Of a DNA stretch of 47,714 nucleotides, positions 40,611-47,647 are shown piece by piece. The stretch comes from an uncultured Eubacteriales bacterium (lineage in GTDB: Bacteria > Bacillota > Clostridia > Christensenellales > Aristaeellaceae): assembly GCA_902781945.1 (NCBI GenBank), contig CACZLE010000017.1:1-47714 (forward strand), given 5' to 3'. Both the position numbers and the translations under genes were made by a program. Below the pieces are notes generated by a model. That model ran no database searches and had not been told where the DNA came from. It was given only the letters and a program-made list of their open reading frames with translations. Each line of letters opens with the position of its first letter. Position 1 is the first letter of the stretch.

Positions 40611-41996
40611 TTATACCTCAAAGCCCATGCGCTTTTTGCATCGGGTCAGCCACTTGCCCGATACGTAATACAGGAAGAACAGAAGGGAGGTGAAGCTCCA
40701 GCTGATGGGGTAGCAGGCCAGCATAAAGAGGAAGCTGTCCGGCTTCACCGGCGCGATCAGCTTGACCCACAGCACCCGCAGCACGCATACGCCAAGCAGG
40801 GTCATGATCATGGGCCGCAGGCTTTCGCCCGCCCCGCGCATGGCGCCGGAATAGACCTCGATGCACACGTAGGTGATGAAGAAGGGCACCAGGAACCGCT
40901 GCACGATCAGGCCCCGCTCCACCACGATGGCCTCGCTGGTGAACAGCAGGAACAGCGGCTTGCCCAGCAATATCAGCGCCCCGCTCATGGCCAGGGTGGT
41001 GCCCGCCGCCATGGCCAGGCACACCCGCACGCTCTTCTTGACCCGGTCAAATTTGCCCGCGCCGAAGTTCTGCCCCACAAAGGTGGTGATGGATACGCCG
41101 AACGCGCCGATGGTCATCCAGAACAGACCGTCCATCTTGCTGTACGCCGTGTAGGCGGCCATCATATCGGTGCCAAAGCCGTTGATGGCGGTCTGGATCA
41201 CCAGGTTGCTGAGGGAATACAGCACGCTTTGCAGGCCCGCGGGCAGGCCGATGCGGGCGATGCGGCCCAGCAGGTCGCCGTGCAGGGTGATCTGCTTGTA
41301 TTCCAGATGCAGGGGCGGGCTGGAGCGCCGCAGGGTGATGATCACCAGCACGGCGCTGCACAGCTGGCTCAGTATGGTGGCCAGGGCCGCGCCCGCCACG
41401 CCCATCTCCAGGCCCAGCACCAGCACCACGTCCAGCACGATGTTGGCCATGCAGGACACCACCAGGAAAAACAGGGGACGGCGGCTGTCGCCCACCGCCC
41501 GCAGGATGCCCGAGCCGATGTTGTAGATCAGCGAAGGGATCATGCCGCAGAAATAAATGCGGGTGTAGAGCACCGCCAGGTCGAACACGTCCTCCGGCGT
41601 GGACATCCAGCGCAGGATGACGGGGGACACAAAGAGCCCCAGCAGCATGAGCAGCAATCCGCCATAGATGGCCATGCCCATGGCGGTGTGCACCGTGCGG
41701 GTGGCCTGCTGGTGGTTGCGCGCGCCGTAGAACTGGGACAATATCACCGTCGCGCCCGAGGACAGGCCCACAAAAAAGCCCACGATCAGGTTGATTAGCG
41801 TGCCCGTGCCGCCGCCCACCGCCGCCAGGGCCTCCTTGCCCACGAATTTGCCCACGATGATGGCGTCGGCGGTGTTATATAACTGTTGAAAAAAGGTGCC
41901 CAGCAGAATGGGAAAAAAGAAGGACAAAAGCTGCTTCCAGATGACTCCTTCGGTGATGCCGTAAGCGGCGTCGCTCCGCTTGCTTTTCAGCGCCAT
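40611..41996 (-). CDS. MATE-family efflux transporter
   Basis: A 461-residue exporter with twelve hydrophobic helices. Family marks include 'SFFFPILLGTFFQQLYNTADAIIVGKFVG' near the N-terminus (split across two helices) and the repeat-related 'GLPAGLQSVLYSLSNLVIQTAINGFG' in the second half. MATE pumps expel cationic drugs or metabolites in exchange for Na+ or H+. The promoter region carries a strong inverted repeat. The substrate is unknown. Confidence 0.92.
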   Translation of the reverse strand: MALKSKRSDAAYGITEGVIWKQLLSFFFPILLGTFFQQLYNTADAIIVGKFVGKEALAAVGGGTGTLINLIVGFFVGLSSGATVILSQFYGARNHQQATRTVHTAMGMAIYGGLLLMLLGLFVSPVILRWMSTPEDVFDLAVLYTRIYFCGMIPSLIYNIGSGILRAVGDSRRPLFFLVVSCMANIVLDVVLVLGLEMGVAGAALATILSQLCSAVLVIITLRRSSPPLHLEYKQITLHGDLLGRIARIGLPAGLQSVLYSLSNLVIQTAINGFGTDMMAAYTAYSKMDGLFWMTIGAFGVSITTFVGQNFGAGKFDRVKKSVRVCLAMAAGTTLAMSGALILLGKPLFLLFTSEAIVVERGLIVQRFLVPFFITYVCIEVYSGAMRGAGESLRPMIMTLLGVCVLRVLWVKLIAPVKPDSFLFMLACYPISWSFTSLLFFLYYVSGKWLTRCKKRMGFEV

Positions 41997-42026
41997 ACTC
42001 AGCCGTTCCTTTCGTAAAAAAATAAG

Positions 42027-42068
42027 GTGGACAAACCTATCATAACGCAGTCAGACAGGTTTGTCCAC
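42027..42068 (-). promoter_or_regulatory. MATE promoter overlapped by a 12-bp inverted repeat
   Basis: GTGGACAAACCT (42027-42038) and its exact inverse AGGTTTGTCCAC (42057-42068). On the minus strand the second arm contains the -35 TGGACA (42062-42067); after a 17-base spacer comes TATGAT (42039-42044), and the other arm covers the start site. Arms on both sides of a promoter are a classic repressor layout. Confidence 0.6.
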
Positions 42069-42103
42069 AGCAAATATTGATTATTTGCTGGGGAGGGGGG
42101 GAC

Positions 42104-42616
42104 GGGGATACGCGCTTTCTAAAGAAAGCTGTGCAAAGACTTTTGGCGGGCGAACAGGCTGGACTGCATTCTCCAGCAATTTCCGCCAGTTTAGCCTATG
42201 GGAGGCTGCAAAGAGCCGTCTGGGGCCAATGAAAAATCCAACAGCTGTCTGGTACGAGCAAGCTCGACCAGCCATCTGCCGGATTTTTCGGGATTGCTTC
42301 GCAATCCTCGGCCTGCTGCGCAGGCCGCCCCCAGACTCGCGTGTGCCGTTTGCCAATCTTTCTTGCAGCCCCCGCTCCAGAAATGACGGCGGCTTGCCGA
42401 CGTCAATGCTGCGCCAGCAGCATAGCCGCATAAGCAAAAGTGACCGGATCGAGCTTGCTCGTTTCCGGTCATCTTTTGTGTTGCGGCGTATTTCTGGAGC
42501 ACGCTGCAACCCAAGCCCTATCCAATTATACTGGCGGAAGCAACAAACATCGACAACCCAAGCAACATCGCCCGCCAAAAGTCTTTGCACAGCTTTCTTT
42601 AGAAAGCGCGTACCCC
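42104..42616. mobile_element. 513-bp MITE-like foldback element with 48-bp terminal inverted repeats
   Basis: The left end (42104-42152: GGGGATACGCGCTTTCT...TTTTGGCGGGCG) and right end (42569-42616) are inverse copies over 48 bases with a single inserted base. Inside there is no credible gene. Nested inverted pairs include CTCCAGAAAT (~42371) with ATTTCTGGAG (~42491), GATTGC-TTC-GCAATC, GGCCTGC-TGC-GCAGGCC, CTGGT-ACGAG-CAAG-CTCG-ACCAG and TGACCGGA...TCCGGTCA. I see no clear target-site duplication. It ends 13 bases before the stop of the metallophosphoesterase gene. The ends share GGGG(A)TACGC with the repeats at 1998 and 12196. The ~107 bases between the MATE start and the element hold the MATE promoter and a CAGCAAATA/TATTTGCTG hairpin (42068-42090). 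Confidence 0.8.
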
Positions 42617-42629
42617 TTTATCTACAAAC

Positions 42630-43865
42630 TCATTTTTTCAGCTGCACCGTCGCCTTGCGAAAGTCTACCGCCCCGTCCTTGGGGAACATGCTCATATAAT
42701 AGGTAAAGAAGGCGCTGGGCATATGCTCCTCCCACAGAGCCAATTCGTCCATGTCGATGTTCTCCACCAGGTAGCCGGCGAACTGGCTGCGGTTGAAGAT
42801 GCGCACAAAGTCCAGCATCCGGGCCTTGACGGCTTCGTCGGCCTCGACGGACGCCATGCGGTCCGTCTGTTTGCCGGTGGTGGTGTCGTCGAAGAACTGG
42901 GCGGCGTACCGGCTGAAATCCAGCAGGTTGGGGTCCGTCATGCCTTCCCTGGCCGCCCAGGCAGCCACGTCCAGGGGCACGGCCTGATAGGAGGCCGCGC
43001 CATCCTCCACGGTGATCACGCCGTAATGCTGGGGCCACACCGCCAGGGCGGAGGTGTCGATCTCGGTCACGCCGCCGTTTTGGGCGATATGCTGCAAATG
43101 CATGTGCCCGCTCAGGTTCAGACGCACGCCGTATCGGTCGTACAATTCCTGCAATTGCCTGGCGTTGTTCAGCTGATAGCCGAAGGTGAACATGGAAAAA
43201 TGCACCATCAGGTTTTGATGGGTCATGCCGATCACCTGGGCTCCTGCCTGCCGGGCCTCCTGCAATTGCCCTTCGATCCAGGCCAGGGTCTCGGGCTGCA
43301 CGCTGCCCCAGGGAGTGGCGGAGTTCACGTCCACCGCCAGCACCCATACATCAGGGGTCACCTCATACATGTAGCTGAAGGTGTTTTCATCCCGGGACCG
43401 GGCGCCGTTATAGCCAAAATCCGCATAGGCCGCCTTGAAATCCACCTCGTCCATGCCGATCACGGGCGCGGGGCCGCCAGCGGGAAAGCGATAGGCGATG
43501 CCCGTCTCGTCATGGTTGCCGGGAATGACCAGCACCGGGATGCCCGCGTCCTTTAAGGGCTTCAATATTTCGATCAACTCGTTATGGCTTTCAAAGCTGC
43601 CGTTCAGGGTCAGATCGCCGCTGAGCAGCACGGCGTCGGGCTTTTCTTCCAGCATCTGATCCACAAACGCCCGGCAGATCTCCGGCGTATAGTGGGTCAC
43701 CTTGCCATCCGCCGTCCGCAGGATGCGCATCAGCACCTCCTCGTCCTCCACCAGCTTGCGGGATAAAATGTGCAGGTCGCTGGCCTCCACCAGACGCACG
43801 CCGTCCGCCTGGGCACAGCAGATCATCAGCATCACCACCAGCATACAAAATAAAATTTTCTTCAT
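42630..43865 (-). CDS. Secreted metallophosphoesterase
   Basis: A 411-residue calcineurin-like phosphoesterase with a signal peptide ('MKKILFCMLVVMLMICCAQA'). Metal ligands follow the family order: 'VEASDLHIL' (D.H), 'VLLSGDLTLNG' (GD), 'VIPGNHDE' (GNHD), 'GMTHQNL' and 'NLSGHMHLQ' (GHxH). Such enzymes cleave phosphoesters outside the cell. The substrate is unknown. I chose ATG 43865 (GAGGTGGA upstream); an upstream ATG at 43886 lies inside the inverted repeat region. The stop is 13 bases from the foldback element. Confidence 0.88.
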   Translation of the reverse strand: MKKILFCMLVVMLMICCAQADGVRLVEASDLHILSRKLVEDEEVLMRILRTADGKVTHYTPEICRAFVDQMLEEKPDAVLLSGDLTLNGSFESHNELIEILKPLKDAGIPVLVIPGNHDETGIAYRFPAGGPAPVIGMDEVDFKAAYADFGYNGARSRDENTFSYMYEVTPDVWVLAVDVNSATPWGSVQPETLAWIEGQLQEARQAGAQVIGMTHQNLMVHFSMFTFGYQLNNARQLQELYDRYGVRLNLSGHMHLQHIAQNGGVTEIDTSALAVWPQHYGVITVEDGAASYQAVPLDVAAWAAREGMTDPNLLDFSRYAAQFFDDTTTGKQTDRMASVEADEAVKARMLDFVRIFNRSQFAGYLVENIDMDELALWEEHMPSAFFTYYMSMFPKDGAVDFRKATVQLKK

Positions 43866-43875
43866 AAAAAATCCA

Positions 43876-43902
43876 CCTCGCGTCATTATACCAGACGCGA
43901 GG
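43876..43902 (-). promoter_or_regulatory. Inverted repeat with a -10 box in its loop
   Basis: CCTCGCGTC (43876-43884) and GACGCGAGG (43894-43902) flank ATTATACCA. On the minus strand the loop reads TGG-TATAAT, an extended -10 for the metallophosphoesterase, with TTGCGC 18 bases upstream. The same hairpin could end the upstream anti-sigma transcript. Confidence 0.5.
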
Positions 43903-43916
43903 CGGGATGCGCAACC

Positions 43917-44774
43917 TTATTTTGTTCGGCTGCGCCACTCGATCCAGCCCAGGGTCAATAGGCCGTAGACAGCCGCGGCGGCCAGCAGGAGCATGATAAG
44001 ATCGACGGGCAGTTGATAGCTTATGGTTTCCGTGCCCTTCAGCAGCAGCTGACCCAGCACATAGGCCAGCGGGACGAAGAATAGCTGGCGGAGCAGGCCG
44101 CTGAACCGGCTTTTGCGCAGGCCCAGCCATAGCAGGCCCAGGATCGCAGATGCCGCTGCCGCCATGAACAGATAATAACCCAGGGCCAGCCGGGGCAGCA
44201 CCTCCACGCCGCCCTCCATCGGCTCGCCCCATAGCAATTGCTGAGGCTGCCGATAGCCATAGATCACCCGATCAGGCACGGGGAGAAAGACCAGCTCGTT
44301 GTGTTCGCCGCCCAGCGGACGGTTCTGCTGCGAGGGCAGGCCCATGCCTTGCACGATCAGGATTTCCGAGCCGTCCTCGATGGTGACCGTCTGTGTTTCG
44401 ATCTGCGTGATCCGGCTGTCCACACGCAGCGTGAGCCTGTCATTCTCCACGCTTTCCACCGACACCAGGCCATCCTTCCAGGGGATGGGGTGCGGGCTGT
44501 CCTGCCGGAAATAATAGGTAAGCAGCACGATGAACACAGCCAGCGCGGCCAGAGCCGCGGCCCGCAGGCGGCGGATGCGCAGCTGCTTTTTGATGCTTTG
44601 CAGCGGGGCGGCTGTCTCCAGGGGCTTGTTTTCCTCCGCCAGATCTTCCAGCTTTTTCCGGCAATCCGGACAGCCTGCCAAATGCTCTTTGATATAATCC
44701 GCGGTTTCCGCCTCCACCATGTTTTCGGCGTAAACGGGCAGCAGATCCCGCACCACGGCACAGGGAAGATTCAT
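43917..44774 (-). CDS. Zinc-finger anti-sigma factor, membrane-anchored
   Basis: A 285-residue protein with an N-terminal anti-sigma zinc finger: 'PCAVVRDLLPVYAENMVEAETADYIKEHLAGCPDC' (residues ~4-38, HxxxCxxC). One helix follows ('LRAAALAALAVFIVLLTYYF', ~92-110), then an outer domain of ~90 residues and three or four more hydrophobic segments at the C-terminus. The finger should hold the ECF sigma factor encoded just upstream, whose stop overlaps this start (ATGA). The extra C-terminal helices are more than most family members carry and may form the sensor. Confidence 0.83.
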   Translation of the reverse strand: MNLPCAVVRDLLPVYAENMVEAETADYIKEHLAGCPDCRKKLEDLAEENKPLETAAPLQSIKKQLRIRRLRAAALAALAVFIVLLTYYFRQDSPHPIPWKDGLVSVESVENDRLTLRVDSRITQIETQTVTIEDGSEILIVQGMGLPSQQNRPLGGEHNELVFLPVPDRVIYGYRQPQQLLWGEPMEGGVEVLPRLALGYYLFMAAAASAILGLLWLGLRKSRFSGLLRQLFFVPLAYVLGQLLLKGTETISYQLPVDLIMLLLAAAAVYGLLTLGWIEWRSRTK

Positions 44775-45262
44775 GTTTTTTCCTCCATTTTCTCTTTTAT
44801 TTTGGCCCGCGCCCGATGATATACCACGCAGGCCCAGTTTTCGCTCTTGCCAAACAGTTCTCCGATGTCCCGGAAGCCCAATTGCCCCAGCGCACGCAGG
44901 GTGAAAACCTCCCGGTAGGGCTCGGACAGATCGTGCAGCAGCCGGTGGATCCGCAGCCCGTCCTCCCGGTTCATCAGAGCCTCCTCCAGCCCCGCGCCCG
45001 GGTCCGGAGCCTCCTCCGCCTGCTCCAACGGCGCCGCCTTTTTTCGGCGCAGCTCGGAGATCCATGCGTTCCGCGCGATGGAAAACAGCCAGCTCTTCAA
45101 GCTGCTCTCGCCCCGAAACCTGTCCAGCGCCCGCATGGCCTTGAAAAACGTCTCCTGGGTGATCTCCTCCGCCGTGTGCGCGTCCCCCGAAAGGGAGAGC
45201 GCGTAGCGATACACCGGATCAAAGTATTCCCGATACACCAGATCAAATTGATCAGCCTTCAC
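44771..45262 (-). CDS. ECF-type RNA polymerase sigma factor
   Basis: A 163-residue sigma factor. Region 2 is 'HTAEEITQETFFKAMRALDRFRGESSLKSWLFSIARNAW' and region 4 'EPYREVFTLRALGQLGFRDIGELFGKSENWACVVYHRARAKI'. I chose the GTG at 45262, which has GGAGGG nine bases upstream; an ATG at 45283 lies before that ribosome site. It is followed by its zinc-finger anti-sigma gene. A promoter of ECF type upstream suggests that it controls itself. Confidence 0.87.
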   Translation of the reverse strand: MKADQFDLVYREYFDPVYRYALSLSGDAHTAEEITQETFFKAMRALDRFRGESSLKSWLFSIARNAWISELRRKKAAPLEQAEEAPDPGAGLEEALMNREDGLRIHRLLHDLSEPYREVFTLRALGQLGFRDIGELFGKSENWACVVYHRARAKIKEKMEEKT

Positions 45263-45288
45263 CGGCTTTCTCCCTCCTTTCATAGGTT

Positions 45289-45316
45289 TAGACGCGCGGG
45301 GGACGGGAATCTGACA
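45289..45316 (-). promoter_or_regulatory. Possible ECF-dependent promoter of the second sigma gene
   Basis: TGTCAG (45311-45316), 16-base spacer, CGTCTA (45289-45294). Spacing and CGTC-type -10 are typical of ECF sigma promoters and would give autoregulation. Confidence 0.5.
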
Positions 45317-45331
45317 AAATAAAAGAAAAAA

Positions 45332-45364
45332 CCTGCGGTTCCTCTGTCAAAGTGGAACGGCAGG
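45332..45364 (-). terminator. Terminator of the four-helix-bundle gene
   Basis: The stem CCTGCCGTTCC with GGAACCGCAGG (one mismatch; 45354-45364 and 45332-45342), followed by TTTTTTC on the minus strand. Confidence 0.75.
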
Positions 45365-45385
45365 GAATAATAATTTGTATATAAA

Positions 45386-45733
45386 TCATGCCATATTCTT
45401 TTTTGCGGTATTGACCGAAGCGATCAGTATTCTGCGAAGCACGCCGCATTTTTCATACAGCGGTTTCACGATTTCCCGATCAGAAATCCCCGATTTTGCA
45501 AACAGTTCCAACCAATATTCTGTTTCATAGCATTCCTTCAATGCAATTTGCAGCTTCGCGATAAAGTCTGCCTTGCTGTGGGCGTAGTTGGCCTCATGAA
45601 TATTGGCGCCGATGGACGTGGAGGAACGTTCCAATTGGTTCACAAGAGAACGATGGCTGGTAATCGATTCACAGAATTTGACGCAATCCACAGCAAATTG
45701 CATGGATAAATCTTTCAGTTTAGATTCCGCCAT
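45386..45733 (-). CDS. Four-helix-bundle protein (23S rRNA intervening-sequence-protein family)
   Basis: A 115-residue all-helical protein of the IVP/S23 family. Marks are 'LKDLSMQFAVDCVKFCESI', 'VNQLERSSTSIGANIHEANYAHSKADFIAKLQIALKECYETEYWLELF' and 'LRRILIASV'. Relatives are encoded in rRNA intervening sequences or, more often, free-standing behind short repeats; the fold is shared with the Avd accessory of diversity-generating retroelements. No reverse transcriptase or rRNA gene is in the window. I start it at ATG 45733; a longer frame to 45847 runs back into the hairpin array and lacks a ribosome site. Function is unknown in free-standing copies. Confidence 0.85.
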   Translation of the reverse strand: MAESKLKDLSMQFAVDCVKFCESITSHRSLVNQLERSSTSIGANIHEANYAHSKADFIAKLQIALKECYETEYWLELFAKSGISDREIVKPLYEKCGVLRRILIASVNTAKKNMA

Positions 45734-45762
45734 AGGTATAACCTCAATCATCAAAGTGTAAA

Positions 45763-45908
45763 GTGAAATTTCCGCATATGCGGAAGTGAAATAATGGCTT
45801 CGCCATTGTGAAAGAAAATAAATCCCATTCACCCTCAAACTTTTCACTTGCCGAAGGCGATTTCACCCCCGAAGGGGATTTCACAAATCCTGAAGGGATT
45901 TATTTCAC
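45763..45908. repeat. Array of mini-hairpins joined by TTTCAC/GTGAAA linkers
   Basis: Upstream of the four-helix-bundle gene, short hairpins alternate with the hexamer GTGAAA or its inverse TTTCAC. Linkers are at 45763, 45786 and 45808 (GTGAAA) and at 45842, 45861, 45879 and 45903 (TTTCAC). The hairpins include CCGCATATGCGG, TTGCCGAAGGCGA, CCCCGAAGGGG and ATCCTGAAGGGAT. The linker changes direction once, between 45813 and 45842. Each hairpin differs in sequence while the linker stays fixed. Confidence 0.75.
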
Positions 45909-45944
45909 TGCAAAAGGCACTTGCATTCGCAAGTGCCTTTTGCA
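45909..45944. repeat. 16-bp perfect hairpin between tRNA-Trp and the array
   Basis: TGCAAAAGGCACTTGC (45909-45924) and its exact inverse (45929-45944) around ATTC. It abuts the tRNA 3' CCA and the last TTTCAC linker. It may end or protect the tRNA transcript, or be the terminal unit of the array; no U-run follows. Confidence 0.6.
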
Positions 45945-46018
45945 TGGCAGGGGCAGAAGGACTCGAACCCTCAACAAAGGTTTTGGAGACCCACGTGTTA
46001 CCATTACACCATGCCCCT
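45945..46018 (-). tRNA. tRNA-Trp (anticodon CCA)
   Basis: A 74-base tRNA with encoded CCA end. The acceptor stem AGGGGCA pairs with TGCCCCT, discriminator G. The D arm is GTGT...ACAC with AATGGTA in the loop. The anticodon loop CTCCAAA reads UGG. The T loop is TTCGAGT. The outermost anticodon-stem pairs are weak (a T-T and a G-T). Confidence 0.92.
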
Positions 46019-46031
46019 ACGCAACGTATTT

Positions 46032-46060
46032 ATTATACGCGCTCTTTGCGGTTTTGTCAA
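46032..46060 (-). promoter_or_regulatory. Promoter of tRNA-Trp
   Basis: TTGACA (46055-46060), 17-base spacer, TATAAT (46032-46037), ending 14 bases before the mature tRNA 5' end. Full consensus. Confidence 0.9.
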
Positions 46061-46069
46061 TCTCTTTTT

Positions 46070-47038
46070 TTAAGGGGCATTCAAAAAATCGCGGATGGCA
46101 TCCTGGCACTTTTCCAGCTTAGGCATCAGGTAGTAGGTTTCGTTCAGGGTCTGGCGGGTATAGGCGCCGTCCGCGGGCACGCGCAGGGTTTCGATTTTCA
46201 TTTGATCGAAGCCCAGCACCCCGGCCACCAGGGAGGCGGCCTGGGCCAGGGTCACGTTGGTGTTCACCTTGCCGATGTAAGCGTTGATGATGCGGGTGAG
46301 GGACAGCATATCCAGGCTGCGCAGTTTTTCGTAGATGGCCAAAATCACCTTCTGCTGCCGCTGCACGCGCATAAAATCGCTGTCCAGCTTGCGGATGCGG
46401 GCGAAGCTCATGGTTTGCAGGCCGTTCAGGGTCAAATGGCCGGATTCCGTCAGCAGACCCTCGTCCCGGGGCGCATCCCGCAGGTAGTTGTAATATTCCA
46501 GGATGCCGTTCAGCTTGCGGCGCTCGCCGTCGCTCACGTCCATCTCGATGCCGCCGATCTCGTCCACAAGCTGCGCCATCAGGGCGTAATTGACGGCCAC
46601 GTAGCCGTCCACGCGCACGCCGAAAGACTTGCCCAAGGTTTCCGTCAGCAGGTCGGCCCCACCGTAGGAATAGGCTGCGTTCAGCTTGTTGTGGCCGTGG
46701 CGGGGGATGGCCACATAGGTATCGCGCATGAAGGAGATCAGCTTCAAATCCCCCGTCCGGGCGTTGAAGCAGGCCAGCAGCATGGTGTCGCTGCGCCCAG
46801 TGATGGCCTCGCCGGGATTATCGATGCCCAGCAGCAGCAGGTTGTAAATGCCGCTTTTGCCCTCCGCCGGCAGCTCGTATTCGTCGGGCAGCACCACAAA
46901 TTCGGCGTCCCCGTTTTCCGTCTGGTACATCTCCCAAAGCAGCTGGGTGACCTCCTCGTCCGTCAGCGCCGTTTCCTCCGCCCAGGCCGACGCCAGGGGC
47001 AGCAGCAGCGCCAGCAAAAAGCAAAGCAATCGCTTCAT
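46070..47038 (-). CDS. LCP-family protein (LytR-CpsA-Psr), secreted form
   Basis: A 322-residue protein of the LCP family, which attaches wall teichoic acids or other glycopolymers to peptidoglycan. Marks are 'IYNLLLLGIDNPGEAITGRSDTMLLACFN', 'LKLISFMRDTYVAIPRHGHNKLNAAYSYGGADLL' and 'QTMSFARIRKLDSDFMRVQRQQKVI', with the Arg and Asp residues that bind the pyrophosphate lipid. The N-terminus is a cleavable-looking signal peptide ('MKRLLCFLLALLLPLASAWAEE') instead of the usual membrane anchor. ATG 47038 has AAGGAGG upstream. Confidence 0.88.
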   Translation of the reverse strand: MKRLLCFLLALLLPLASAWAEETALTDEEVTQLLWEMYQTENGDAEFVVLPDEYELPAEGKSGIYNLLLLGIDNPGEAITGRSDTMLLACFNARTGDLKLISFMRDTYVAIPRHGHNKLNAAYSYGGADLLTETLGKSFGVRVDGYVAVNYALMAQLVDEIGGIEMDVSDGERRKLNGILEYYNYLRDAPRDEGLLTESGHLTLNGLQTMSFARIRKLDSDFMRVQRQQKVILAIYEKLRSLDMLSLTRIINAYIGKVNTNVTLAQAASLVAGVLGFDQMKIETLRVPADGAYTRQTLNETYYLMPKLEKCQDAIRDFLNAP

Positions 47039-47061
47039 CCTGTACGGCCTCCTTCTTACAA

Positions 47062-47089
47062 AAAAGCCGGAAAAAACTTTCCGGCTTTT
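47062..47089 (-). terminator. Terminator-like hairpin in the LCP leader
   Basis: A 12-bp perfect stem AAAAGCCGGAAA with TTTCCGGCTTTT (47078-47089 and 47062-47073), 4-base loop, then TTG, lying between the promoter and the ribosome site. It may attenuate the LCP gene. Confidence 0.65.
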
Positions 47090-47118
47090 CTGGCAAAGAA
47101 CGTCAACTTTGATACAAA

Positions 47119-47239
47119 TGCAACGATCCCGCCAAAAGTTACAGCACCGAAAAATGATTTGCAACGTTATTTTACAGCGTTGCATTTTTGTTGTCAATTT
47201 TTTTGATGTAATGCAACGCCAAGCTCCTTAATTGCAACG
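47119..47239 (-). promoter_or_regulatory. LCP promoter within a five-copy TGCAACG operator array
   Basis: On the minus strand TTGACA (47192-47197), 17-base spacer, TAAAAT (47169-47174). The heptamer TGCAACG occurs at 47119-47125, 47160-47166, 47212-47218 and 47233-47239 and, inverted, at 47178-47184 inside the spacer. The copies at 47160 and 47178 form a hairpin over the -10. Confidence 0.6.
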
Positions 47240-47647
47240 CACTGTAGCATCATACTGTGATGCCAGTTTTTCATAGTCAAGATAGCAGTAGTTTGGAACA
47301 TACCATGATTCCAGCTGATCCTTTGAAGGAAGAGAAAAAGTGTCAAACGACAGGGGTGCTTTCGGTTCCCATGGATGGATTTTGGGAAGAGGAATAAGCT
47401 GTGTAGGAGATGAAAGAGTCAGTATTTTTGCCCTATTCAGTTGAAAGCGAAATGAGCACTTTAGATGATCCAGTAAGAAATTGTTTTCTTCGCACCATGC
47501 TTTCCATCCGTCCGGATCATTTATCCGGCTCCCCCACAATCCTGTTCTTTCTGCTGGCTTTGGTTTCCAGCTTCCATTGCGAACGGGCAAGAATCGTGTG
47601 GGATCATAATGGTCTGCTCCATAATGGATATATGTGATCGATTCCAT
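47228..47647 (-). CDS. Hypothetical protein, AT-richer than its surroundings
   Basis: A 139-residue soluble protein. 'ITYIHYGADHYDPTRFLPVRNG' and 'GLWGSRINDPDGWKAWCEENNF' resemble small hypothetical proteins often found near phage or accessory genes in Firmicutes, all of unknown function. No signal peptide or membrane segment. I start it at ATG 47647 with GGAGGAAATCA upstream; the frame continues to 47671. Its codon use and lower GC differ from the rest of the window, which hints at horizontal acquisition. Its end overlaps the last TGCAACG copy. The remaining bases to 47714 show nothing I can identify. Confidence 0.65.
   Translation of the reverse strand: MESITYIHYGADHYDPTRFLPVRNGSWKPKPAERTGLWGSRINDPDGWKAWCEENNFLLDHLKCSFRFQLNRAKILTLSSPTQLIPLPKIHPWEPKAPLSFDTFSLPSKDQLESWYVPNYCYLDYEKLASQYDATVRCN

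Noticed and set aside
42061..42706. Short open frames inside the foldback element
   Set aside because: They run through the inverted repeats, have no ribosome sites and give no protein-like composition.
45386..45733. Avd protein of a diversity-generating retroelement
   Set aside because: No reverse transcriptase, template repeat or variable repeat in the window; a free-standing IVP-family protein is the simpler reading.
45757..45944. CRISPR-like array upstream of the four-helix-bundle gene
   Set aside because: The repeated unit is only six or seven bases, the intervals are themselves palindromic, and no cas gene is near.
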